A stretch of 24,045 bases of DNA from a bacterium UBA1459. GTDB lineage: Bacteria > Pseudomonadota > Alphaproteobacteria > CAJXXZ01 > UBA1459. Shown here one piece after another: positions 15,837 through 23,444 of this stretch. Made by a program: the position numbers and the translations under genes. Position 1 is the first letter of the stretch. Every line of letters starts with the position of its first letter. The notes below the pieces were generated by a model. The model was not told the origin of the DNA, searched no databases, and saw nothing but the letters and a program-made list of their open reading frames with translations. Location of the stretch: contig DCST01000011.1 of NCBI GenBank assembly GCA_002325765.1, positions 12,677-36,721 on the forward strand, in the 5' to 3' direction.

Positions 15837-17147
15837 ATGATTATTTTTATTCACGGTAATATGATATTTCAATCTCTATCGGATACTATAGCTAAACAAA
15901 TAGGAGAAGGTATTTCTAATTATATTAGCTCAAAATATAATATTTGGAAAACATTAATAGATATGCAAACTCAAACTACTATTTTTCTAGAAGGTTCAAG
16001 TGATTTTACAGATGTGGTAGTACTTAGTCCAGATGTGCAAGAAAAGTTTAGCGAAATGAAATATACTATTTCATCTATTCTTAAAGATGGAGTATCTAGA
16101 AATGCATTATTATCTGGTCCCCCAGGTACATCAAAAACATCTATACTATTGAATTTAGCTCATTTTTTTCGATCTACTCATAAAAAACATAAATATAAAA
16201 TTACTATAATTATAGGATCCTTTTTTGCTGTTTTTGAGGAATCTAAAGCTATAGAAATACTTAATGCCTATTTTAATCAGGTAATTAGTGATATGAAAAA
16301 AGGAGTTAATATATTTATAGGAATAGATGAAGGTGATGCGTTATTTTTACATGAACAAAATGGAAAAAGATCTGCTATTATCAATACATTTGCATCTTAC
16401 TTAAGTCAAATTGAGAGATTAGGACAAGAAAATCTTCATAAAAAGAAAAAAATGGGAAAATGTATTATTGTATTCACAACTAATCATCCAGAATTATTTC
16501 CAGAAATGTCTGGTCGTAGAATAGGTATTCATATGAATTGTACATTACCTACATTAGTAGAAACTAAACAAATTATTAAAAATCATATAAAAAGGTACTT
16601 TAATAAAACTAGTTGGTTTAATATTATGGATGAATTTTTAGATTTTATTGTTACTCAAATAGATGGACTTACAGGAGGAGATATTTATAATATTATTAAA
16701 AATATATATCTATTATATGCTTCTACAAATGATAGGCTAAAAAGCAACTTTTTTGTATCTACTAAAAAATTATTTGAATATTTTCTGGATGAGTATTATA
16801 AAAAATTACTTATTGTTGGTAAAAAATCAGAGAAATCAGCAAAAAAAATTATAGCAGAAAAAATGTTATTGTTTAATGACTGGATTAGTGAAAGAAATAA
16901 TATAGCTATAGAGCAATATAATGAATTAAAATATTTATCAGATATAATTGATGTATTAGGCACTGACTTACAAACTTTAATATCAGCTTGCACAAACAAT
17001 GAAAAAACAGTTATATGGAATATTAGATATCTTATATATAATAACAAATATAATATTTCATTATCTAAATTTGATGAAACAATAACTAAAAATGGATATG
17101 TAATAGATAATGAAGATTTATTAGATCATGAGTTAGAACAAGAATGA
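15837..17147 (+). CDS. ATAD3-like AAA+ ATPase (436 aa)
   Basis: Numbering here is from the ATG at 15831, two codons upstream of the chosen start. The stretch VVVLSPDVQEKFSEMKYTI (62-80) matches the VVLSPSLQER lead-in of mitochondrial ATAD3. Walker A is GPPGTSKT (96-103), with Ser in place of the usual third Gly. Walker B is FIGIDEGDALF (162-172), like ATAD3 LFVDEADAF. Sensor 1 is VFTTNHPELF (214-223), paired with the ATAD3 block LASNQPEQF. Arginine fingers are in SGRRIG (227-232), and the GLTGGDIYNI helix (289-298) matches the GMSGREI of sensor 2. The C-terminal 130 residues are helical and unfamiliar. The coiled-coil and membrane region of ATAD3 is missing; only a short hydrophobic N-terminus (MIIFIHGN) remains. 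Its role in bacteria is unknown. The 3' end overlaps mraY by 15 bases. Confidence 0.72.
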   Translation: MIIFIHGNMIFQSLSDTIAKQIGEGISNYISSKYNIWKTLIDMQTQTTIFLEGSSDFTDVVVLSPDVQEKFSEMKYTISSILKDGVSRNALLSGPPGTSKTSILLNLAHFFRSTHKKHKYKITIIIGSFFAVFEESKAIEILNAYFNQVISDMKKGVNIFIGIDEGDALFLHEQNGKRSAIINTFASYLSQIERLGQENLHKKKKMGKCIIVFTTNHPELFPEMSGRRIGIHMNCTLPTLVETKQIIKNHIKRYFNKTSWFNIMDEFLDFIVTQIDGLTGGDIYNIIKNIYLLYASTNDRLKSNFFVSTKKLFEYFLDEYYKKLLIVGKKSEKSAKKIIAEKMLLFNDWISERNNIAIEQYNELKYLSDIIDVLGTDLQTLISACTNNEKTVIWNIRYLIYNNKYNISLSKFDETITKNGYVIDNEDLLDHELEQE

Positions 17148-18041
17148 CAACGCGCACCCAATTACTGTTATGCAACTCATAATTAAAAGAATTTTTTTAT
17201 TAGAATATCCTATTAATTCGAAATGATGATGTATAGGAGTAAATTTAAAGATTTTCTTTTTTCTTATTTTTACTGATAATAATTGCAACACAACAGAAAA
17301 AGATTCAATAACAAACATTAAGCTCATAAATATCATTGCTATCTCAATTTTATAAATCATGGCCATTGAAGTAAAATAACCTGCAAGAAAATAGGATCCA
17401 ACATTACCCATAAATAATTTGTTATTCATATTATAATATAAAAAAACAGATAAAGATATAAATAATGAAATTAGAGAATATAGTACTATAAATTGTTTCA
17501 TAATTATAAATCTAATAATTAAAGATGCTATAATAATAAGAGAAGGAAATCCTAGTCCACCATTAATACCATCTGTAATATTAATAGAAGTGGTCATACA
17601 TAAATAATAAATAGGAGCAAGTAAAATATATAAAAAATTACTTTTAATCATTATAAATAATATTAAATATCCTTGATTTAAATATAATGCATTATATAAG
17701 CTAATAATAAGTCCAAAAGTTAAAACTACAATAATAGCAGTATTCCATGAAAGTGTCTTATTATTCATTTTATAATAGTCATCAAATGCTCCATATAATG
17801 AAAATAAATATATAAATATTTTTAATATTATTGTATTAATATTAATTGTTACTAAGAAACTTAAACTGGGCCAAAACATTATACCTCCCATTGTTTTTAT
17901 TTTAGGTTTATTAAAGTGATGAGTAATATAATTATTAATTTTTTCATATATATTTATATATTTATTAAATAAATAATAGATGACATAATAGAACAAAATA
18001 TTAATAGTTATAAATGCACATAAAAAATAAAAAGCTTTCAT
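17133..18041 (-). CDS. mraY: Phospho-N-acetylmuramoyl-pentapeptide-transferase, with unusual active-site residues
   Basis: Transfers phospho-MurNAc-pentapeptide from UDP to undecaprenyl phosphate in the inner membrane, making lipid I for peptidoglycan. The family motifs are in order: KTMGGIMF (about 49-56), FDDYYK (86-91), NITDGING (154-161), MGNVGS (211-216) and TPIHHHFELIG (about 268-278), with about ten helices. Two acidic positions differ: the second Asp of the usual TDGLDG is Asn, and the Asp of MGDVGS is Asn. The DD pair and the HHH motif are kept. I chose the ATG at 18041 because CATAAT lies exactly 6 nt upstream and one helix then precedes TMGG, as in E. coli; starts at 18131 or 18110 are possible but would overlap mipZ. 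It is divergent from mipZ and overlaps the ATAD3-like gene tail to tail. Confidence 0.85.
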   Translation of the reverse strand: MKAFYFLCAFITINILFYYVIYYLFNKYINIYEKINNYITHHFNKPKIKTMGGIMFWPSLSFLVTININTIILKIFIYLFSLYGAFDDYYKMNNKTLSWNTAIIVVLTFGLIISLYNALYLNQGYLILFIMIKSNFLYILLAPIYYLCMTTSINITDGINGGLGFPSLIIIASLIIRFIIMKQFIVLYSLISLFISLSVFLYYNMNNKLFMGNVGSYFLAGYFTSMAMIYKIEIAMIFMSLMFVIESFSVVLQLLSVKIRKKKIFKFTPIHHHFELIGYSNKKILLIMSCITVIGCALSFLF

Positions 18042-18047
18042 GTAAAT

Positions 18048-18092
18048 ATTATGATATATTACAGATATAATACAGAAAGAAAAGAAGATAAT
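18048..18092. promoter_or_regulatory. Divergent mraY/mipZ promoter region
   Basis: For mraY, CATAAT on the minus strand (18048-18053) lies six bases before its ATG. For mipZ there are two candidates: a perfect TATAAT at 18066-18071, giving a purine-rich leader of about 20 nt, and GATAAT at 18087-18092, exactly six bases before the ATG. Confidence 0.4.
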
Positions 18093-18098
18093 TGAATT

Positions 18099-18878
18099 AT
18101 GAATCAGCATATTATTGTGATAGCAAATCATAAAGGGGGAACAGGTAAAACAACTTTATCTACTTTACTTGCAATTGGTTTACAAAATAAAAATTATCAA
18201 GTAGTTCATATTGATTTAGATGCTTATCAAGGTAGCGCATCAAACTTTTGGTTAACAAGAGAACCAATAAGTAAAGAGTACAATCTGAAAACGCCAGAGT
18301 ATAATAAAATATATTTTAGTAAAAATAATGATAAGTTTATAGCATCTCAAGAAGATAATGAAAATTTAAATAATATGTTAATTAAATATAAGGATAAGAA
18401 CTTTATTATACTTGATACTGCTGGTAGTGAGAATAATTTTACTTCTTATAGTATAAATAAAGCAAGTTGCGTGATTACTCCAGTTACAGATAGTCCTTTA
18501 GATATATCAAGTATAATTAGTAAAGATAATGAATATAAGTATGGACCATTTGCTAAATTTATATTTGATCACAAAATTAATCAAATGCGTACAGGAAATA
18601 TATTTGAATGGATTGTAGTAAGAAATAAAATACCAGTTACTCCAGGATATAATTTTAATACATCTTTTATTGAAAAAGCATCTAAAAATTTGCAGTTTTA
18701 TTATTACTCACCTATTTATGATAGAGAAATATATCGAAAAACATTTGATTATGGTGTTACAACTTATGATTTAACTTTATTAGATAGTAATCCTAATAGT
18801 GTATTTACTAATTTAACCGCATATAATGAAATTGATAAATTTATTAATTTTGTTATTAATAAAACTCTTAAATTATAA
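18099..18878 (+). CDS. mipZ: MipZ-like division-plane positioning ATPase
   Basis: ParA/MinD-superfamily ATPase of alphaproteobacteria that forms gradients from ParB at the poles and inhibits FtsZ there. The deviant Walker A is HKGGTGKTT (11-19). DLDAYQGSASNFW (about 39-51) replaces the MipZ DLDLRQRTSARFF block. FIILDTAGSENNFT (about 104-117) is the Walker B/switch II region. The C-terminal signature EWIVVRNK followed later by DREIYRKTFDYGVTTYDL matches the MipZ WVVLRNR and DRVIYRELFPFGLT blocks, which separates it from ordinary ParA. Length, 259 residues, is usual. It is the only start here with a purine-rich leader (AAAGAAG) that could act as a ribosome-binding site. Divergent arrangement with mraY could couple division-site control with wall synthesis. 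Confidence 0.88.
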   Translation: MNQHIIVIANHKGGTGKTTLSTLLAIGLQNKNYQVVHIDLDAYQGSASNFWLTREPISKEYNLKTPEYNKIYFSKNNDKFIASQEDNENLNNMLIKYKDKNFIILDTAGSENNFTSYSINKASCVITPVTDSPLDISSIISKDNEYKYGPFAKFIFDHKINQMRTGNIFEWIVVRNKIPVTPGYNFNTSFIEKASKNLQFYYYSPIYDREIYRKTFDYGVTTYDLTLLDSNPNSVFTNLTAYNEIDKFINFVINKTLKL

Positions 18879-18929
18879 GTAATATATTTACTATCAAAAA
18901 GTATAATAGATATATTTGAAGTTAAATAA

Positions 18930-21035
18930 TTAAATAAGATCTTGTAATAAAAATGCCTCTAAATTATTAATAGGTATAATTTCTACTTTGTATTCAGAGG
19001 TTTTCTGTTTAAGATAAGGAATATGGTCTTGTAAATAGGATGGCATATATATATTTGTAATTTTTGTATTAGCATTTAATCCAGAAATAATATCAATATA
19101 CATTTTATCTAAAGAACTAAGAGAGATAAAATCTCCATTTGAAAGAAAATCTCCGCATATAAGACAGTCTTTATGTTTCTTATTTTTGTATAATTCTAAT
19201 GCTATTAAAATAATAATATAATTACTTGGTTTTGATGTTCCTTTAACTTCTAAATAAGTAACTATCTTCCTTAACTCTTCATCTTTTATATAATCAGTAA
19301 GATTACTGCTTTGAGGAACATTGGATCTTTGTCCATAATATAAATCTTCATAATATTCGCCAGATTCTTTATATGTTGGTATACTAATATATCCTGGTTT
19401 ACTCGTAGTTTTTTTAATGGAAGAAGGAACAACAAAACTATAACAATAATTTTTTGCGAAAGCAATTATATTATCGGGATTAATATGCTGAGAAGTATTA
19501 GATATAATTTGTGATATTATTTGTGTAATTTTACCAATAATATCTCGAATAGAAATACTCGCTTGAGATAAATATGTAAGAAGATTGCTAACAATCTTTG
19601 ATATATCTGACTTTTGTATTTGTGCTTGCATTTTATCATCTTCATTCCATTTTATATTTAATTGATCTATTGCTGCTTTTTCTTGATTTGCAGAACTAAT
19701 AGGAGACATAAGCATCATATTACATCTACTTTTTAATGGAGAAGATATACTATCTGGATCATTAGCGCAGAAAATCATAAATCCAGATATACCTGTACCC
19801 ATATATACATCTTGAAGAGTATCTCCATTTGCAACTGAGAGTAATATATTTTGTGCACTTGATCCAGATTGAGCTGATCCAGCTTTATCTATTTCATCTA
19901 CTATAATAAGAGGCAAGTTTGTTGGTCCAGTATGATCAAAAATAGTTTCAGATAATGTATTAGCTAAATATACATATCCTGGAGAAGAATTTGTATATAC
20001 TGGATCAGATCCTACTAGTCTAGTCGATGGAGTGCTTGAAGATGCAGATAAATTTACAATAGCTGATTGCATAGGTGCTAATTTTCTTGCAAGCTCAAAA
20101 GATTTATTTATTTGATTATCAGTAAGAGTAATATTATCCGTTAAACATAATAAGTCTGTTATTTTTCTTGCTTTATGTATTATTATATCTAATACTAATC
20201 TGAGTAGCTCTATCGCCTTAAGTAATGATGTTTTACCATTACCAGGAGGTCCATATAAAAATATAGGACGAGGTGGTGCTACTCCTTTTATATAAGCATT
20301 GAAAGCATCAAATATTGCACAAGTAATAGGATCTTGACCATAAATATATTGTGTAGCTTTTTTCCATATTTTTCGTCTATCCGCTTCAGATATTTTAGAT
20401 AGATTATATTTACCTACAGTACTATAACTAGGTGCAAATTTAGCTTTATTTTGTCTAGTTGTTTTAATAGCCGAAGTAACACTATTAATGATACTATTTT
20501 TAGTAGTATTAGGTATATGTGAATATGGATTTTCTTTTGTTGGTAATTTTATCTTTAACATATCTGAATGAAACTCTCTATCCTCAAATTTACTTTCGTA
20601 TGAATTGATTGTTATTTCAGGTATAGTCGTCTTCTTGTCTTGAAATAACTTATTGAATGCATCTTCTTTATTATATGGAGCATCATTTACTGCTTTATCA
20701 TTTTTTATTTTGTTAGACCATTTGAGTTCCTTAATTTCTTCTCGTTGTTCCTCTAATTTTTTATTTATATCCTTAATGTCTTCATTTATTTTAGAGTTAT
20801 ATGAAGCTCCAATAATTGCTAATATAATGACAACTATCCCAATTACTACAAATATTTTGAACAATATATTTATATAATTTGATAATTTTGGCGCTTGAAA
20901 TGATGTTTTTTGAGTATTTATAGATGAAGAATGATCTTTTAATAATTCTTTATCATACAGATCATCTAAACCAAGTAATTCTGCTTTATATTTTTTAGAT
21001 TCATTATCTAGTGCATAACAAACAAAGAAATACAT
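18930..21035 (-). CDS. Membrane-anchored Lon-like AAA+ protein with broken protease dyad (701 aa)
   Basis: Numbering is from the ATG at 21050. The ATG at 21035 is preferred because it comes 1 base after the preceding stop and gives MYFFVCYALDN, like the neighbours. A membrane helix lies at about 61-81, with a coiled coil at about 85-112. The AAA+ core starts at about 235 with YGQDPITCAIFDAF, like the Lon YG-x-x-x-VK lead. Walker A is GPPGNGKT (267-274). LVGSDPVYTNSSPG (345-358) resembles Lon RGHRRTYIGSMPG. Walker B is IIVDEIDKA (382-390), sensor 1 FCANDPDSI (427-435), and arginine finger SR (441-442). The C-terminus (about 600-706) follows the Lon protease fold order. Ser609 may match the catalytic Ser, but the Lys position is Met650, so peptidase activity is unlikely. 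No promoter is visible before it; it is probably cotranscribed with the upstream Lon-like gene. Confidence 0.75.
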   Translation of the reverse strand: MYFFVCYALDNESKKYKAELLGLDDLYDKELLKDHSSSINTQKTSFQAPKLSNYINILFKIFVVIGIVVIILAIIGASYNSKINEDIKDINKKLEEQREEIKELKWSNKIKNDKAVNDAPYNKEDAFNKLFQDKKTTIPEITINSYESKFEDREFHSDMLKIKLPTKENPYSHIPNTTKNSIINSVTSAIKTTRQNKAKFAPSYSTVGKYNLSKISEADRRKIWKKATQYIYGQDPITCAIFDAFNAYIKGVAPPRPIFLYGPPGNGKTSLLKAIELLRLVLDIIIHKARKITDLLCLTDNITLTDNQINKSFELARKLAPMQSAIVNLSASSSTPSTRLVGSDPVYTNSSPGYVYLANTLSETIFDHTGPTNLPLIIVDEIDKAGSAQSGSSAQNILLSVANGDTLQDVYMGTGISGFMIFCANDPDSISSPLKSRCNMMLMSPISSANQEKAAIDQLNIKWNEDDKMQAQIQKSDISKIVSNLLTYLSQASISIRDIIGKITQIISQIISNTSQHINPDNIIAFAKNYCYSFVVPSSIKKTTSKPGYISIPTYKESGEYYEDLYYGQRSNVPQSSNLTDYIKDEELRKIVTYLEVKGTSKPSNYIIILIALELYKNKKHKDCLICGDFLSNGDFISLSSLDKMYIDIISGLNANTKITNIYMPSYLQDHIPYLKQKTSEYKVEIIPINNLEAFLLQDLI

Positions 21036-21036
21036 A

Positions 21037-23361
21037 TTAAGCAGTCTCAAAAAGATGATCTAAGCATTCATTTAAGGTTTCACAATAAATAATATTAGCT
21101 GTACTTCCTATTTCTTTTAATAGATTTTTATATACAGTATTATTTATTTCCAATTCTTTAGGTAAAATAATAATTTTATACTTATTACCAAAATAATTTA
21201 AAATCATTTTTAATCTTGATGACATTTCTGAAGCAACTACAAGTCTTGCGCTATTATTTAATCCAGCAAGTAGTAGTGCATCAGATTTAATTTTTACTCC
21301 TTTAATTACAGATATTACTGCTTGAGCTACTACTGCCATAAACATATATATATCTTGATATTGTATTGATTTTTCTGATAATACTGTGCATGTTTTAGTA
21401 GTAATAAATGATTTGATTGGACCGCTATAACTAGGATGCATAATATTACTTAATACTGATTGTAATGATTGTTCAATATCCGGAGTAGCTTTATATAAAT
21501 TTTGACCATTATGATCAGTACAATTTACTGCTAAATATACACAATTTTGTGTTGTTTTTGGTGCAGATGCCGCATTTATTACTGTAAGAGATAAAGATCC
21601 ATCTCCATTTCTTAATACACCGATAATATTACCAACAAATGAGTTACCAGATATTGGAATAAAAGCAAATGAAGGTAAATACTTTTGTATAAATTCTGCA
21701 ATATTATTTTTATCTATTGTTTTTGGTCCATTATAATTAGGATTCTCTAATATTTCACGTATAGCTGAAAGTAAATCGCCACCAAGAGATAGTATTTCTC
21801 TCATACCAGCTTTATCACTATAAAAATAAATAACAATTATATCAAAAATATTTTTGTCTACTTTTGCATGCTGTTGACTTGTATTTATTTTTTCAATTTC
21901 GCCTGCATATTTTCTTTGCAGTGTTTTAGATTTATCTGAATTTGCAATAGCTGTAAATTGCAATATTTGTAAACGAGATTTTAAATGTTCTGGTATTGTT
22001 TCGGTAGTATTAGATGCTGTTATCATAAATAGATTTTCTTTTGGTATTATAGTATTCATCCATGTATCTTTAAATTGAGATGAAGGCTCTAATACACTTA
22101 ATAAAGTATTAACCATTTCTATATGCGCTTTATCTATTTCATCAATTCCAATAACTTTAATTCCTTGAAAATATTGCCCTAATCTACTTAATATATCTGA
22201 TTTATTTATTGACTTTTTATTATTTTTTATATGATCAATTATTATTTCTGCTATTTTATAAGAATAAGATTCTGTATTAAATGTAACACCTGAAAAGAAA
22301 GCTTGAGCAACAGATCCTGGTATAGATCCTTTATATACTTCTGCGTGACCCTCAAGAGATTTTGGATCTTTATTTTTACTTAAGTCAATTTCAAATAAAT
22401 AATCTCTTCTTAATGCAAGAAATAAACGCCTAAACTCTGAATTCGTTTGCAATAAATCTAGAATTGAATTTATCACATCTTCTATACAAGATGAATCTAT
22501 TTCATAAAATACTGAAATAAGATCATATAAACCTAGCATACTAGCTGCATGGTTAATAGAAGATGATTTACCAGTACCAGGAGGACCATTTAATAATAAT
22601 GGATTACTATTTTGTTTATTTATAAATGCTATTATTTTTTTTGTAATTATTGTTTTGGCAGCTTCTGTTCCTTGTAAAAAATAATCCAAAAGATCTTCAA
22701 AAAATTTCTGTATTAATTTTTGATGTTTATTAAACATTATAATAAGTCTATCCGTTTTTATATCAAGAGATTTGCTAATTAAATCAATTTTTTTTGCTTT
22801 ATTATCTGCGTCTGGTGTAGCATCGATTGCTTTTTTAAATTCATTACCTACTTCATTACCTACTCTGTTATATGGTATTTGTGCAGAAGTATTAGGTGTT
22901 GCTTGTTGATTTTCTTGAGATATTCTTCTTGTAATTACGTTATGTATATTGCCTTTTATGCTATTTTCTTGTTTTAAATTAATTCTATTTGTACTCAAAA
23001 ATACACGAAACATATCTTGTATTTCAGGTGTAATTTCTGTATTATACAAATGAATTTCAATAAGATCTGAAAAACTACGAATATACTCAAATGATGTGCT
23101 ATTTATTTCTCCTTCTGTAATTGTAAGTATTTTTATATTACTTTTTATAGCTGATTTACTAAGTTTTTCTAATACATCTAAATTTGATACGCGAGCATGT
23201 ATTGGTTGATCTGTGTTTTGATAAATATCAATATGACCTTTAATATTATCTGGTGTAAAATTTATAAACTTTAATTGTACACTCGCATAAACAAAGATAT
23301 TTTTCCTATTAATGCTTATAAAATTTTCTATGAATTTAAATGTAAAAGTATTCGTATACAT
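21037..23361 (-). CDS. Lon-like AAA+ pseudoprotease (774 aa)
   Basis: The N-terminal part (1-130) is beta-rich and unfamiliar, followed by a disordered linker to about 180. The AAA+ core is plainly of Lon type. Walker A is NGPPGTGKS (258-266). LEGHAEVYKGSIPGSVAQAF (336-355) matches the Lon hallmark RGHRRTYIGSMPGRIIQGL. Walker B is VIGIDEIDKA (403-412). SVLEPSSQFKDTW (422-434) matches LEVLDPEQN-FNDHY. Sensor 1 is ITASNTTETIPEHLKSR (447-463), and DKAGMREI (516-523) matches REAGVRNLE. The region 575-774 then follows the Lon protease order, including VGNIIGVL (577-584) for VGQVTGLA. The place of the catalytic DGPSAG is IYMFMAV, so the Ser is lost, and Leu717/Lys718 straddle the Lys position. It probably unfolds or remodels substrates without cutting them. 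No membrane helix is visible. The SNARE-like gene is upstream on the same strand. Confidence 0.8.
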   Translation of the reverse strand: MYTNTFTFKFIENFISINRKNIFVYASVQLKFINFTPDNIKGHIDIYQNTDQPIHARVSNLDVLEKLSKSAIKSNIKILTITEGEINSTSFEYIRSFSDLIEIHLYNTEITPEIQDMFRVFLSTNRINLKQENSIKGNIHNVITRRISQENQQATPNTSAQIPYNRVGNEVGNEFKKAIDATPDADNKAKKIDLISKSLDIKTDRLIIMFNKHQKLIQKFFEDLLDYFLQGTEAAKTIITKKIIAFINKQNSNPLLLNGPPGTGKSSSINHAASMLGLYDLISVFYEIDSSCIEDVINSILDLLQTNSEFRRLFLALRRDYLFEIDLSKNKDPKSLEGHAEVYKGSIPGSVAQAFFSGVTFNTESYSYKIAEIIIDHIKNNKKSINKSDILSRLGQYFQGIKVIGIDEIDKAHIEMVNTLLSVLEPSSQFKDTWMNTIIPKENLFMITASNTTETIPEHLKSRLQILQFTAIANSDKSKTLQRKYAGEIEKINTSQQHAKVDKNIFDIIVIYFYSDKAGMREILSLGGDLLSAIREILENPNYNGPKTIDKNNIAEFIQKYLPSFAFIPISGNSFVGNIIGVLRNGDGSLSLTVINAASAPKTTQNCVYLAVNCTDHNGQNLYKATPDIEQSLQSVLSNIMHPSYSGPIKSFITTKTCTVLSEKSIQYQDIYMFMAVVAQAVISVIKGVKIKSDALLLAGLNNSARLVVASEMSSRLKMILNYFGNKYKIIILPKELEINNTVYKNLLKEIGSTANIIYCETLNECLDHLFETA

Positions 23362-23392
23362 AATTTATTTTATATTATTATTTGTTATTTAT

Positions 23393-23443
23393 ATCTTAAT
23401 ATATTGATTTTTATATCTGATTTATTATCTTAATATTTTGATT
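23393..23443. repeat. Pair of 17-bp direct repeats upstream of the Lon-like gene
   Basis: ATCTTAATATATTGATT at 23393-23409 recurs as ATCTTAATATTTTGATT at 23427-23443 with one mismatch and a 34-base offset. The pair fills most of the 83-base gap between the SNARE-like stop codon and the start of the Lon-like gene. It could be an operator, or chance in A/T-rich DNA. Confidence 0.35.
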
Positions 23444-23444
23444 A

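Noticed and set aside
16796..17047. Minus-strand open frame of 83 codons inside the ATAD3-like gene
   Set aside because: Antisense to a well supported gene, with no independent support.
18042..18131. Longer mraY start at 18131 (or 18110)
   Set aside because: It would overlap the mipZ coding region and promoter. The ATG at 18041 has a CATAAT exactly 6 nt upstream and already gives a complete first helix. The longer form cannot be excluded.
20653..20877. Plus-strand open frame of 74 codons inside the 706-residue Lon-like gene
   Set aside because: Its hydrophobic residues are the complement of the membrane helix and coiled coil of the real gene.
21036..21050. Longer start at 21050 for the 706-residue Lon-like gene
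   Set aside because: It would overlap the preceding gene by 14 bases, whereas the ATG at 21035 follows the stop by 1 base and gives the N-terminal motif shared with neighbours.
23362..23444. A CRISPR array or tRNA in the gap with repeats
   Set aside because: Only two imperfect 17-base copies with a short spacer, and no cloverleaf potential; too little for either.
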